DNA of 64,000 nt from JAJEFO01 sp022819605 (GTDB lineage Bacteria > Pseudomonadota > Alphaproteobacteria > Rhodobacterales > Rhodobacteraceae): assembly GCA_965221545.1 (NCBI GenBank), contig OZ244901.1, positions 3,410,001-3,474,000 on the forward strand, written 5' to 3'. A model generated the notes under the pieces. That model searched no databases. It had not been told where the DNA came from and saw nothing but the letters and a program-made list of their open reading frames with translations. Positions 43,648 through 53,261 of the stretch are shown here, in pieces; position 1 is the first letter of the stretch, and each line of letters starts with the position of its first letter. The position numbers and the translations under genes were made by a program.

Positions 43648-46107
43648 ATGCCAAAGCAAGACCTTCCCAACCACGCACGGGTCGTCATCGTCGGTGGCGG
43701 CATCATGGGCTGCGGACTCGCGTATCATCTCGGCCACGAGGGCTGGGGCAAAGACACCGTGCTTCTTGAAAAGGCCGAACTGACCAGCGGGTCGACCTGG
43801 CATGCCGCCGGACAGATCACGCGCTCCACCAGCTCATACGGCCTCGGGCGGATGGTCGACTACAACATCGGCCTCTATTCCGGACTGCTTGAACAGGAAA
43901 CCGGGCAGCCGGTGACTTGGCACGGATGCGGCTCGCTGAGGCTGGCCTATACCGAGGACGAATTGGACTGGCTTCGCCAGACGCTCTCAGTCGGCCGCGC
44001 ACTTGGCTTCGACATCGAACTCGTCGACCCGGAGTTCATTGCCGGCAAGCACCCGTTCTACAATCTCGATGGCGTGCTCGGTGCCCTCTACACGCCGGAT
44101 GACGGGCATGTCGACCCGTCGAACGCGACCATGGCCCTTGCCGCCGGCGCCCGGCAGCTGGGAGTCAGGATCTTCCGTCGCTGCCGCGCACTGAATATCT
44201 CAGTCAACGATGCGGGAGAATGGGTGGTCGAGACCGAAAGGGGCACGATCACGTGCGAGCACGTGGTCAATGCGGGCGGCACCTACGCCCGGCAGATGGG
44301 GGAATGGTCGGGCCTGCAATTGCCCATGACCTCGATGACGCATCACTACCTGGTCACAGAACCCGTGCCGGAATTCCAGGATCTCGAGAGGGAACTCCCC
44401 GTCGTTCGCGACGACCTGCTGGTCTCGGGCTACATCCGGATGGAACAGAAGCGGGGCCTCATCGGGATCTACGAAAAGGAGAACCCGAATTCAGTCTGGC
44501 ACGACCATTGCCCCTGGGAAGCCGAGAACGAACTGTTCGACGCCGACTATGACCGCATCCTGCCCTGGCTTTCCAATGCCCTTGACCGAATGCCGGTCCT
44601 TGCGGAACTCGGCATCGTGCGGGAGGTGCACGGCGCCATCAGCCACCCGCCGGACGGCAACCCGCTGATCGGTCCTGCGCCGGGCGTGCGCAACTACTGG
44701 TGCTGCTGCGGCACGCAGATCGGCATCGGATGGGGACCCGGCCTGTCCCGGGAACTGGCCCGTTGGATGGTCCACGGTGCAGCGGACATCTCGATGCGCG
44801 AGCTCGATCCTCGCCGATTCGGACCCTACGCGACGAAGGACTGGCAGGTGACGAAGGCGCACGAGGACTATTGCCTGCGCCACGAAATCCCGTTTCCGGA
44901 TTTCAATCGCCTCGCAGGCCGACCGGTCAAGCCCTCGCCCGTCCATGACCTGCTCCATGCTAAGGGGGCAGTGCACGAGGAGGTGTTCGGCTTTGAACGC
45001 CCGCGCTGGTTTGCCGGAAACGGCGTCGCGCAGCACGACCACTACTCCTTCCGCCGTAACGTCGTCCACGACATGATTGGCGAGGAGGTGCGGGCGGTCC
45101 GCGAGCGGGTCGGCATCATGGACATCACGGCGTTCGCCAAAGTCGAGGTCGCCGGGCCCCAAGCCCGCGATTTCCTGGATCGCCTGGTCGCGAACCGGTT
45201 GCCGCCCAGGGACGGATCGGTGGCGCTCACCCACATGCTGAACCGGCGCGGACGGATCGAGCTCGAAACCACGGTCACGCGCTTGGATTCTGAGCGCTAC
45301 TACCTTGTCTGCGCGGCGTTCTTCGAGAACGTCCTGATCGACCACCTGCGCAACCAACTTGCCGGGGAGGACGTGGCGATCACGTCTCGCTCCGAAACTT
45401 GGTCGGCGCTGGCCTTGAGCGGCCCCCGCGCACGCGACGTGTTGAATGCGTGCACGGATGCCGATCTTTCCAACGCCGGCTTCCGCTGGCTTTCGGCGCA
45501 AGACATCTCGGTTGCCGGCCACCAGCTGCTGGCCCTCCGAATGTCCTATGCGGGCGAGCTTGGCTGGGAACTTCACATGCCGAGTGACGCCTGTCGGAAA
45601 GTGTACGAAGCGCTCTGGGAAGCTGGAACACCACATGGCATCGCGGACTACGGCAGTTTTGCGATGAACGCTCTGCGGATGGAGAAGGCGTTCAAGGGTG
45701 CGCGTGAGCTGACGAACGAAGTGACGCTTCCGGAAGCCGACGTCATGCCGTTCGTCAATCTCGAGAAGGAGTTTCTCGGCGCAGACGCAACGAGACTCAG
45801 CGCAAGGGCCGCATCTGAGGGTACATTGCCCTGGATCTGCGCCTATCTCGAAATCGAGCCCGATGGCGTCAATGACGGGCATGGCGGCGAGGCCGTCCTG
45901 CGGGACGGACAGGTCATCGGTACAACGACGTCCGTCGCCTACGGCCACAGCGTCGGCAAGATCCTGGCATTCGCTTATATCGATCAGGCCGCGCACGTTT
46001 CCGGTGCGAAAGTCGAGGTGGTGATTGCCGGGACGCCCCGCCGGGGACGAATTCTGTCAATGGCGGCCCATGACCCGGCCGCGAACCTGCCACGAACCGA
46101 CGGATGA
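43648..46107 (+). CDS. FAD-GcvT dehydrogenase, sarcosine/dimethylglycine dehydrogenase-like (copy 3)
   Basis: An 819-residue protein with the same domain plan as the two minus-strand copies: FAD fold VVIVGGGIMGCGLAYHL, covalent-flavin histidine H52 in GSTWHAAG, and folate-domain motifs RERVGIMDITAFAKVEVAGP, SYAGELGWELH and YGSFAMNALRMEKAFKG. It is the first gene of the plus-strand block and lies 255 bases before hyuA, so it may be transcribed with the hydantoinase-type genes. The expected reaction is oxidative N-demethylation with transfer of formaldehyde to tetrahydrofolate. Specific substrate is unknown. Confidence 0.9.
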   Translation: MPKQDLPNHARVVIVGGGIMGCGLAYHLGHEGWGKDTVLLEKAELTSGSTWHAAGQITRSTSSYGLGRMVDYNIGLYSGLLEQETGQPVTWHGCGSLRLAYTEDELDWLRQTLSVGRALGFDIELVDPEFIAGKHPFYNLDGVLGALYTPDDGHVDPSNATMALAAGARQLGVRIFRRCRALNISVNDAGEWVVETERGTITCEHVVNAGGTYARQMGEWSGLQLPMTSMTHHYLVTEPVPEFQDLERELPVVRDDLLVSGYIRMEQKRGLIGIYEKENPNSVWHDHCPWEAENELFDADYDRILPWLSNALDRMPVLAELGIVREVHGAISHPPDGNPLIGPAPGVRNYWCCCGTQIGIGWGPGLSRELARWMVHGAADISMRELDPRRFGPYATKDWQVTKAHEDYCLRHEIPFPDFNRLAGRPVKPSPVHDLLHAKGAVHEEVFGFERPRWFAGNGVAQHDHYSFRRNVVHDMIGEEVRAVRERVGIMDITAFAKVEVAGPQARDFLDRLVANRLPPRDGSVALTHMLNRRGRIELETTVTRLDSERYYLVCAAFFENVLIDHLRNQLAGEDVAITSRSETWSALALSGPRARDVLNACTDADLSNAGFRWLSAQDISVAGHQLLALRMSYAGELGWELHMPSDACRKVYEALWEAGTPHGIADYGSFAMNALRMEKAFKGARELTNEVTLPEADVMPFVNLEKEFLGADATRLSARAASEGTLPWICAYLEIEPDGVNDGHGGEAVLRDGQVIGTTTSVAYGHSVGKILAFAYIDQAAHVSGAKVEVVIAGTPRRGRILSMAAHDPAANLPRTDG

Positions 46108-46362
46108 CGGCCATGGCGAGGCGTGCCAGGGCGGAAGCTGCCTCAACGCGCTTCCGCGCGTGATTTTCGTTGACGGCAATGCCGTTTCTTTCCAATTTCG
46201 GCGCATGTGGAGGAACGAGGATCGTGACGAAATGCCGGCCATAAGGTGCATAGCGACGCTTCGCAGGTCGACCGGTTGCGATCTCGTGGCCCGATGGCTG
46301 CTCCCATGGCAGCAGCCACCGACCCGACCAGATCAGCAACACGACCATTCGGATCCCGCTCC

Positions 46363-48462
46363 ATGCCTTCGCCACGCGCCCTGCGCCTTGCCATCGATAT
46401 CGGAGGAACCTTTACGGACACCGTCCTTGTCGACGTTGACGGGCGAATCCTGGCAACGACCAAGACCGCGACAACACCTGCAGAGCCGGCGCTCGGTGCC
46501 CTTGAGGGCGCTCGCATTGCACTGACTGCGGCCTCGGCGACCTGGGACGAAATCGGCGGCTTCATCCACGGCACCACGCTCGCCACAAATGCGCTGATCG
46601 AACGCCGAGGCGCGAAGGTCGGCACGATCACGACCGAAGGCTTCCGCGACATCCTCGAAATTGCCTATGAACGGCGCTACAGCCAGTATGCGATCAATCT
46701 CGAAAAACCTGACCTGATCGTGCCTCGAACGCGGACATTCACCGTGGGCGGGCGGATGAATGCACGTGGCGAAGAACTCGTTCCGTTCGACGAAGATGCG
46801 GTGGCGGCCTTGGCTGGGCGGCTTGAAGCCGATGGAATCCACGCGGTCGCAATCTGCCTGCTTCATTCCTACGCGAACCCGACCCACGAATTGCGTCTCC
46901 GCGAGATGCTCCGCGCAAGGCTGCCAGACCTGGTGATTTCGGTCAGCCACGAGGTCAGCCCCGAAGCGCGCGAGTTTGACCGGCTGTGCACCACGGTCGC
47001 CAATGCCTACATCCAGCCGCTCATGTCGCGTTATCTCGCGGACTTCGAGGCGCGCTTCCGAGCGGCGGGGCTGGCCTGTCCCATCCTGATGATGACCGCG
47101 AGCGGCGGCATGACGACTCTTGAGACCGCCTCGCGCCTTCCGGTGCGGCTGGTTGAATCCGGCCCGGCCGGAGGCGCGATCCTGGCCGCACGGCTCGCCC
47201 GCGAGTCCGGCAAGAGCAAGGTGATTTCTTTTGACATGGGTGGCACGACGGCCAAGCTCTGCCTGATCGACGGCTTCCGGCCCCAGACCGCCCGGAAATT
47301 CGAGATCGCACGCGCGGAACGGTTCATCAGGGGTTCGGGCATGCCGGTACGCATTCCGGTCATCGAGATGATCGAAATCGGTGCCGGCGGCGGCTCGATC
47401 GCCAGCGTTGACCGGCTCGGGCGGATTCGCGTCGGACCGCAAAGCGCGGGGGCGGACCCGGGGCCAGCCGCCTTCGGGAACGGCGGCAAGCAGCCGACGG
47501 TCACGGATGCCGACATCGTGCAAGGGCTCATTGCGCCGGACGGCTTCGCCGAGTCGCGCATCAACATGAATCCAAGTGCCGCAAGGGCGGAACTGAAGAG
47601 GAAGGTCGGTGATGCCCTTGGCCTCGATCCCGACTGCGCTGCTCTTGCGGTGACCGAGATCGTGGACGAGAACATGGCGAGCGCCGGGCGGATGCACGCG
47701 GTGGAATCCGGCAGTATCCTCGACGACCACGCCATGATCGCCATCGGCGGCAACGGTCCGCTTCATGCCACGCGCCTCGCGCGGCGAACCCGTGTCCGCA
47801 CGGTGGTTGTTCCAAGGAACCCTGGTGTCGGATCCGCCCTGGGATTCCTATACGCACCGGTTTCCTACGAAATCGTCCGATCGCGATACACGACGCTCGA
47901 ATCTCTCGACGTCGACGCAATCAACAGGTTCTTCAAGGACATGGCCAACGAAGCGCGCACTGTTGTCAGGGGCGGCGCACCGGACGGGCCATTGACCGAG
48001 CGCCGCGTGGCCTTCATGCGATATCATGGACAGGGCCACGAGATCGAGGTCACCGTCCCTCCCCGCGACCTGGAGCCGTCCGATGCGGATGGTCTGCGCA
48101 GCGCCTTCGAGGCCGAGTACAGCCGACAGTTCAGCCGTGCCGTTCCGAACATGAAGATCGAGATCCTGAACTGGGCGCTTCATCTCGCTTCGGAGGTTCC
48201 GGAAATCGACCCGGCACCCTCCGCACCGGGTCCGTCCACCGCGAGTCCTGCCGGATCCCGCATGATCCTCTGCGACGTCACCGGGGAATGGCGCGAAGCC
48301 GCAGTCTACAACCGCGCGCACCTGCCGAACGGCGCCTGCCTGTCGGGGCCTGCACTGATCACGGAGCCGCAGACCACGACCTTGGTGAGCGCGGACTTTG
48401 ACGCAAGGGTGGACGGGGCCGGGAACATCTGGATGACCTGGCGGGAAGGAGCATTGCCATGA
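46363..48462 (+). CDS. hyuA: Hydantoinase/oxoprolinase family protein, subunit A
   Basis: A 699-residue protein starting at the ATG 46363 (MPSPRALRLAIDIGGTFTDTVLVDVDG), the ASKHA-type ATP-binding start of HyuA/OplahA. Family features are FIHGTTLATNALIERRGAKVGTITT, GFRDILEIAYERRY, ESGPAGGAILAARLAR, FDMGGTTAKLCLIDGF and EIGAGGGSIASVD. HyuA and HyuB act together in ATP-dependent hydrolysis of cyclic imides such as N-methylhydantoin or 5-oxoproline; acetone and acetophenone carboxylases use the same fold. An extension to 46246 lacks similarity. The stop overlaps the hyuB start. Confidence 0.92.
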   Translation: MPSPRALRLAIDIGGTFTDTVLVDVDGRILATTKTATTPAEPALGALEGARIALTAASATWDEIGGFIHGTTLATNALIERRGAKVGTITTEGFRDILEIAYERRYSQYAINLEKPDLIVPRTRTFTVGGRMNARGEELVPFDEDAVAALAGRLEADGIHAVAICLLHSYANPTHELRLREMLRARLPDLVISVSHEVSPEAREFDRLCTTVANAYIQPLMSRYLADFEARFRAAGLACPILMMTASGGMTTLETASRLPVRLVESGPAGGAILAARLARESGKSKVISFDMGGTTAKLCLIDGFRPQTARKFEIARAERFIRGSGMPVRIPVIEMIEIGAGGGSIASVDRLGRIRVGPQSAGADPGPAAFGNGGKQPTVTDADIVQGLIAPDGFAESRINMNPSAARAELKRKVGDALGLDPDCAALAVTEIVDENMASAGRMHAVESGSILDDHAMIAIGGNGPLHATRLARRTRVRTVVVPRNPGVGSALGFLYAPVSYEIVRSRYTTLESLDVDAINRFFKDMANEARTVVRGGAPDGPLTERRVAFMRYHGQGHEIEVTVPPRDLEPSDADGLRSAFEAEYSRQFSRAVPNMKIEILNWALHLASEVPEIDPAPSAPGPSTASPAGSRMILCDVTGEWREAAVYNRAHLPNGACLSGPALITEPQTTTLVSADFDARVDGAGNIWMTWREGALP

Positions 48463-50108
48463 CGATGGACAGCACGCGCCTTCAGGTTCTTTGGGACAGG
48501 CTGCTCGCCGTGGTCGAGGAACAGGGCCAGGCTCTCATCCGCGCCGCCTTCAGCCCGATCGTGCGCGAATGCGGCGACATTTCGGCCGGGATCTTCGATG
48601 CCGAAGGCCGGATGCTCGCGCAGGCCGTGACCGGCACGCCCGGGCATGTCAACACGATGGCAATGGCCGTGGAATCTCTCCGCGCCCGCTTTCCGGCTCA
48701 GGACATGCGGCCCGGGGACATCTACATGACCAACGATCCATGGATCGCGTCCGGTCACCTGAACGACTTTCTCCTGATGATGCCGATCATGCATGAAGGC
48801 CGCCTCGCGGGCTTCACTTCCTGCACGTCGCACCTCGTGGATCTCGGCGGACAGGGCATGGGTCCCGAGGGATCGGACATCCACGACGAGGGTCTCATGA
48901 TACCGCCATGCAAGCTGGTGGAGGCCGGCGAGGTGAACGGCCTCCTGCTCGACATCGTGAAGGCGAACTCGCGCGAACCGATCGCCAACGAGGGCGACAT
49001 CTATGCGCTGATAGCGTGCTGCGAGGCCGGTGCCGCACGGGTGTGCCAGACAATGGATGAATTCGGCCTCGCCGACCTCCGGGACCTGTCGCGCTACATC
49101 GTGGAGACCTCGCGTCGGGGCACGCGCGACATCATCGCGGAACTGCCGAAGGGAACCTGGGAAAGCACAATGACCGTGGACGGGTATGACAGCCCGCTGG
49201 CGCTGCGCGCCGCCCTCACCATTGCGGAAGACCATGTGCTGGTCGACTTCGCCGGCACCGACCCGTGCACCCCGAAGGGCATCAACGTGCCGCTGAACTA
49301 TGCCGCCGCATACACGGTCTTCGCCCTTCGCTGCATCATCGGCCCCGACATCCCCAACAATGCCGGCTCGCTCGAGCCCTTTCATGTCACGGGACCGCCC
49401 GGCTGCATACTGAATGCCAGGCCGCCGTCCCCGGTCGCGATGCGCCATGCGCTTGGGCAGATGATGCCTGACCTTGTCTTCGGATGCCTGGCGCAGGCAC
49501 TTCCCGACGTGGTTCCTGCCGAAGGCGCGTCCTGCATGTACGACCTCCCGCTTCGACATGCACCCGAAGCGGTTGAACGAGGGGACGTCCAGTTTGCCCT
49601 GGAGCTTGTCTTCAACGGCGGTACAGGCGCGCGGCCAGCACGTGACGGCCTGTCGGCCACGGCGTTTCCCAGCGGTGTCTGGGGCAGCCAGGTGGAAACC
49701 ACGGAGGCGGTGGCACCGATCCTGTTTCACCGCCGCGAACTGCGCACGGATTCTGGCGGCCCCGGCCGGATGCGCGGCGGACTTGGGCAGCGAATCGAGA
49801 TCAGCCCGGCGCTGGACCAGGACATGCTCCTGTTCCTCTCCGTCGAACGGGTGAGGAACCCGGCACGCGGTCGCGGCGAAGGCCTGGACGGCGCGCCGGG
49901 GCGCATCCGGATCGGCGAGGAGGGGCCGGAGCTGTCGGGCAAGGGAGAGGTTCGCATCAGGCCCGGCGAGCGCCTGATCTTCGAAACCCCGGGCGGGGGC
50001 GGGTTCGGGGCTCCCGTGCAGCGCCCGCCCGCCATGCTCGAAAGCGACGTGCAAGCCGGATTTGTCAGTCCGGATGCCGCGAGACATGTCTATGGGCGTT
50101 CTCCATGA
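48459..50108 (+). CDS. hyuB: Hydantoinase/oxoprolinase family protein, subunit B
   Basis: A 549-residue partner of hyuA. It starts LQVLWDRLLAVVEEQGQALIRAAFSPIVRE, with DISAGIFDAEGRMLAQAVTGTPGHVN, NDPWIASGHLNDFLLMMPI, and later VDFAGTDPCTPKGINVPLNYAAAYTVFALRC and GGPGRMRGGLGQRIEI, the C-terminal FETPGGGGFG being a family signature. It would form the catalytic complex with HyuA. Its start and stop overlap the neighbouring genes by four bases each. Confidence 0.92.
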   Translation: MTMDSTRLQVLWDRLLAVVEEQGQALIRAAFSPIVRECGDISAGIFDAEGRMLAQAVTGTPGHVNTMAMAVESLRARFPAQDMRPGDIYMTNDPWIASGHLNDFLLMMPIMHEGRLAGFTSCTSHLVDLGGQGMGPEGSDIHDEGLMIPPCKLVEAGEVNGLLLDIVKANSREPIANEGDIYALIACCEAGAARVCQTMDEFGLADLRDLSRYIVETSRRGTRDIIAELPKGTWESTMTVDGYDSPLALRAALTIAEDHVLVDFAGTDPCTPKGINVPLNYAAAYTVFALRCIIGPDIPNNAGSLEPFHVTGPPGCILNARPPSPVAMRHALGQMMPDLVFGCLAQALPDVVPAEGASCMYDLPLRHAPEAVERGDVQFALELVFNGGTGARPARDGLSATAFPSGVWGSQVETTEAVAPILFHRRELRTDSGGPGRMRGGLGQRIEISPALDQDMLLFLSVERVRNPARGRGEGLDGAPGRIRIGEEGPELSGKGEVRIRPGERLIFETPGGGGFGAPVQRPPAMLESDVQAGFVSPDAARHVYGRSP

Positions 50109-51187
50109 CCCGTGCACGGAAGCATGTCGCGGCGATGGCGCCCTACGCACTGGCCGACCTTGGGGGGGCGGACGGCCGTCCTGCACCTTCACTGGCGCAA
50201 AACGAGAGCTTCCGTCCGCCCTGCCCCGGCACTTTCGAAGCGGTCGTAGCTGCCATGGCCGATGCGGCGCTGTACCCGGATCCTGACTGGACCGAGCTGC
50301 GTTCGATGATTGCAGCGCGGCACGATGTCGATCCAGATACGATCCTTTGCGGCAACGGATCACTGGAACTGATCGGCTGCCTGGCACGCGCGTTTGCCGG
50401 TCCGCACCGCTCGGTTCTCGCACCGGAACACGCCTATCCGTATTTTCGCAGTGCCGCGCAGGCAAGCGAGGCCCGGTTCGACACGGCACCCGAATCCGAC
50501 TGCACGGCGTCGGCAGACGCCCTTCTCGAAGCCGTCCAGCCAGACACCGGCTGCGTCTTCCTCGCCAATCCCGGCAACCCGACCGGAACCCGCATCCCGA
50601 CAGGCGAGATCCGCCGTCTCCGCGACGGTCTCCGCGAGGACATCCTGCTCGTCATAGACGAGGCCTACGGCGAATTCGCCGACCATCTTGATGCGCCCGT
50701 CTTCGACATGGCCGTATCCGGGAACACGGTCATCCTGCGCACGTTTTCCAAGGCGTACGGGTTGGCGGGCTGCCGCGTGGGATGGGGCATGTTTCCGACG
50801 GGAATTGCGGCCGAGGTCCGAAAGGTCCTGAACCCCAACAACGTCTCCGCAATCTCGCAGGCCGCCGCGCGAGCCGCGCTGCAGGGAGATTCGTACATGC
50901 GCGAGACCTGCGCGATGACTGCGGAGCGACGTGACCAGGCGAATGCGAAACTGGCTGCGCTGGGCATTCGCTGTCCTGCCAGCTGCACCAACTTCCTGCT
51001 CCTGGATCTTGAAACGCAGGAACGTGCGCGTTCTGCCGAGGCACGGCTCCGTTCCGGAGGTGCCGTCCTGCGTGCACAGGGTGCAGCGGGCCTTCCCCAG
51101 TGCCTTCGCATGACGATCGGTCCGGAAAGGAAACTGGACAATGCCATCTCCCTGCTTGAGACATGGATCAGGGAATACACGCCATGA
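50105..51187 (+). CDS. PLP-dependent aminotransferase, class I/II (HisC-like)
   Basis: A 360-residue fold-type I aminotransferase. The PLP lysine is K216 in RTFSKAYGLAGCRVGWG; NPGNPTG at residues 155-161 and the phosphate-binding aspartate in VIDEAYGEF follow the histidinol-phosphate aminotransferase pattern. It lacks surrounding histidine biosynthesis genes, so here it is likely a catabolic aminotransferase or a decarboxylase-like relative acting on a pathway intermediate. It is linked by four-base overlaps to hyuB upstream and to the racemase-like gene downstream. Confidence 0.88.
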   Translation: MTRARKHVAAMAPYALADLGGADGRPAPSLAQNESFRPPCPGTFEAVVAAMADAALYPDPDWTELRSMIAARHDVDPDTILCGNGSLELIGCLARAFAGPHRSVLAPEHAYPYFRSAAQASEARFDTAPESDCTASADALLEAVQPDTGCVFLANPGNPTGTRIPTGEIRRLRDGLREDILLVIDEAYGEFADHLDAPVFDMAVSGNTVILRTFSKAYGLAGCRVGWGMFPTGIAAEVRKVLNPNNVSAISQAAARAALQGDSYMRETCAMTAERRDQANAKLAALGIRCPASCTNFLLLDLETQERARSAEARLRSGGAVLRAQGAAGLPQCLRMTIGPERKLDNAISLLETWIREYTP

Positions 51188-51927
51188 CACCATCCCGCGG
51201 ACGAGCCCGGCTGGGCCTGCTCGTCCCTTTCACGAACACGAATCTCGAGCCGGACATGACGCTCATGAGCCCTCCGGGCATCTCCGTCCACGCCGCCCGC
51301 CTTGGTGGATATGACGCGAATCTGATACCGGACGAATCCCAGATGCATGGGCTCGGCGCATCGGACATCGACGAGCCGCTCCGCCTGCTCATGGGTGTCA
51401 GACCCGACATCATCCTCTACGGCTGCACTTCGGCGACACTTGCACACGGTCCCGACTTTGACAGGAAGCTCGCGGCTCGCGCCAGGTCCGTGAGCGGCGC
51501 GGAAACGGTGACCGCAGCAGGCGCCCTCGTCTCCGCGCTCCAGGTGCTGGGTGCAAAAAGGGTCGGACTTTCCTCGCCCTATGTTCCGGCAATCAACGAC
51601 CTGGCCGTCGAGTTCCTTGCAAAGGCAGGCATCGAGACCGTCCGGCGATCAGAAGTCACCGAGCCGCTCAGCAACGAGGAACAGGGCGCGATGACTCCCG
51701 ACGAGGTCCTTGCCTCCGGGATCCGCGCCGACCATGACGATGCAGATGCCGTCGTTCTCTCCTGCACCGACATGCGCAGCGTCGAAACCCTCGCACGTCT
51801 CGAACAGGCCATTGGCAAGCCCGCGATTTGTTCAAACCAGGCAATGATGCACGAGGCGCTTCGCCGCCTAGGAATCGATGATCCCGTTCCGGGATTCGGC
51901 ACGCTACTTGAAAGGCCCCGCACATGA
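51184..51927 (+). CDS. Asp/Glu racemase superfamily protein, maleate-isomerase/arylmalonate-decarboxylase-like
   Basis: A 247-residue protein starting at the ATG 51184, which overlaps the aminotransferase stop (ATGA). The phrase RLGLLVPFTNTNLEPDM and the two catalytic-type cysteines, C81 in ILYGCTSATLAHGP and C194 in VLSCTDMRSVETL, place it in the maleate isomerase/AMDase branch rather than in glutamate racemase. Both cysteines are needed for maleate isomerase-type chemistry. The true reaction, cis-trans isomerisation, racemisation or decarboxylation, cannot be told from sequence. Confidence 0.85.
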   Translation: MTPSRGRARLGLLVPFTNTNLEPDMTLMSPPGISVHAARLGGYDANLIPDESQMHGLGASDIDEPLRLLMGVRPDIILYGCTSATLAHGPDFDRKLAARARSVSGAETVTAAGALVSALQVLGAKRVGLSSPYVPAINDLAVEFLAKAGIETVRRSEVTEPLSNEEQGAMTPDEVLASGIRADHDDADAVVLSCTDMRSVETLARLEQAIGKPAICSNQAMMHEALRRLGIDDPVPGFGTLLERPRT

Positions 51928-53261
51928 TCATCGATGATCTCGCAGAGTTCGTGCTTGGCACGCCCGACGTGCCGGAAAGCACACTCGACTTCACGGCCAC
52001 GCTGCTCATTGACACGCTCGGCGTCACGGCGGGTTCCGCACGTCTTGACGCCGGCCGGATCGCCCGCGACCACGCGGTGCGGTTTCATGCGGCGAGCACC
52101 CCCGCCGAGACAGCCACCCTCCTCTTCGACGGCCGGACGGCCTCGATTCCGGGAGCCGCCTTCGCGGCAGCGACGCAGACCGACAATCTTGACGCTCATG
52201 ACGGCTTCAATCCGACCAAGGGCCATATCGGGTGCGCCGTCGTGCCGGCGCTCTGCGCCCTGGCCGAGAGCATACCCGCACTTTCGGCGCGCGACGCGCT
52301 CGCCGCACTTGCAGTTTCCTACGAGGTCGCCGCCCGCGCCGCGCTGTCGCTCCATGCGACCGTCAGCGACTACCACACGTCCGGGGCCTGGAACGCGCTT
52401 GGTGTCGCGGCGCTCGGCGCTCGGCTGCGGCACCTTGACGCCGATCGGCTCCGGCAAGCGCTTGGCATCGCCGAATACCATGGACCGCGCAGCCAGATGA
52501 TGCGCGAAATCGCAAACCCGACCATGCTGCATGACGGCTCCGGCATGGGCGCGTTCACGGGCCTCATGGCGGTGCTGCTGGCAGAGGAAGGGTTCAAGGG
52601 AGCCCCGGCTGCAACCATCGAAACCGAAGAAGTCGCGGAACGCTGGGGCGATCTCGGCCAGCACTGGACGGTCGAGCAGAATTACATAAAGCCCTATCCG
52701 ATCTGCCGATGGGCGCATGGCGCAATCGACGCCCTCGACCAGCTCGTTGAGGAACACGGGTTCGCCGCGCATGACGTATCCGCGATAGACGTGAACACGT
52801 TTGCCGAAGCTGCGGAGCTCTTTACCGGCATGCCGGAAACCACGTCGCATGCCCAGTACTCCCTTGCCTTCGCGCTCGGCGCGCTGCTCGTTCACGGCAA
52901 GATCGGACCAGAGCAAGTGACCGGCGAGGCCTTGTCGGACCCTGACATCGAGGCCGTTGTCGGAAAGATCCGGGTTTCCGAAGATCGCCGTCACTCGGCG
53001 CGATTTCCGGAAGGCCGCTGGTCCGACGTCACGGTCCATCTGTCCGACGGTCGCTCAATGTCTTCGGGAGACGTCAATGCGAAAGGAGGTCCGGAGGCAC
53101 CCCTGCCGCACGATGCCGTCAAGGCGAAGTTCCTCGAAATGACACGCTGCCTCAGCCACGACCGCGCAACTGCCATCTGGGAAATGCGCGACCGTCTGAC
53201 AGTGCCCGGCACAAGGTTCGCCGATCTGTTGAGGCTCCTCCACGCGCGCCCCGCCTCATGA
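51924..53261 (+). CDS. MmgE/PrpD family protein
   Basis: A 445-residue protein of the 2-methylcitrate dehydratase fold. Typical phrases are TATLLIDTLGVTAGSARLDAGR, AAFAAATQTDNLDAHDGFNPTKGHIG, ALAVSYEVAARAALSLHATV, and YIKPYPICRWAHGAIDALDQLV. The family includes PrpD, cis-aconitate decarboxylase and iminodisuccinate epimerase, so either dehydration or epimerisation is possible. There is no propionate gene set nearby (no prpB or prpC), so methylcitrate chemistry is unlikely. It overlaps both neighbours by four bases. Confidence 0.9.
   Translation: MIIDDLAEFVLGTPDVPESTLDFTATLLIDTLGVTAGSARLDAGRIARDHAVRFHAASTPAETATLLFDGRTASIPGAAFAAATQTDNLDAHDGFNPTKGHIGCAVVPALCALAESIPALSARDALAALAVSYEVAARAALSLHATVSDYHTSGAWNALGVAALGARLRHLDADRLRQALGIAEYHGPRSQMMREIANPTMLHDGSGMGAFTGLMAVLLAEEGFKGAPAATIETEEVAERWGDLGQHWTVEQNYIKPYPICRWAHGAIDALDQLVEEHGFAAHDVSAIDVNTFAEAAELFTGMPETTSHAQYSLAFALGALLVHGKIGPEQVTGEALSDPDIEAVVGKIRVSEDRRHSARFPEGRWSDVTVHLSDGRSMSSGDVNAKGGPEAPLPHDAVKAKFLEMTRCLSHDRATAIWEMRDRLTVPGTRFADLLRLLHARPAS

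Noticed and set aside
44491..45996. 501-codon minus-strand open frame under dehydrogenase copy 3
   Set aside because: Shadow of the plus-strand gene; composition is Arg/Asp-rich without domains.
48306..50489. 727-codon minus-strand open frame
   Set aside because: It is antisense to hyuB, has no ribosome site and no recognisable domain; hyuB matches its family end to end.
50105..51187. Histidine biosynthesis aminotransferase (hisC)
   Set aside because: The fold fits, but its 4-nt overlaps place it inside the catabolic block and no his genes are nearby.
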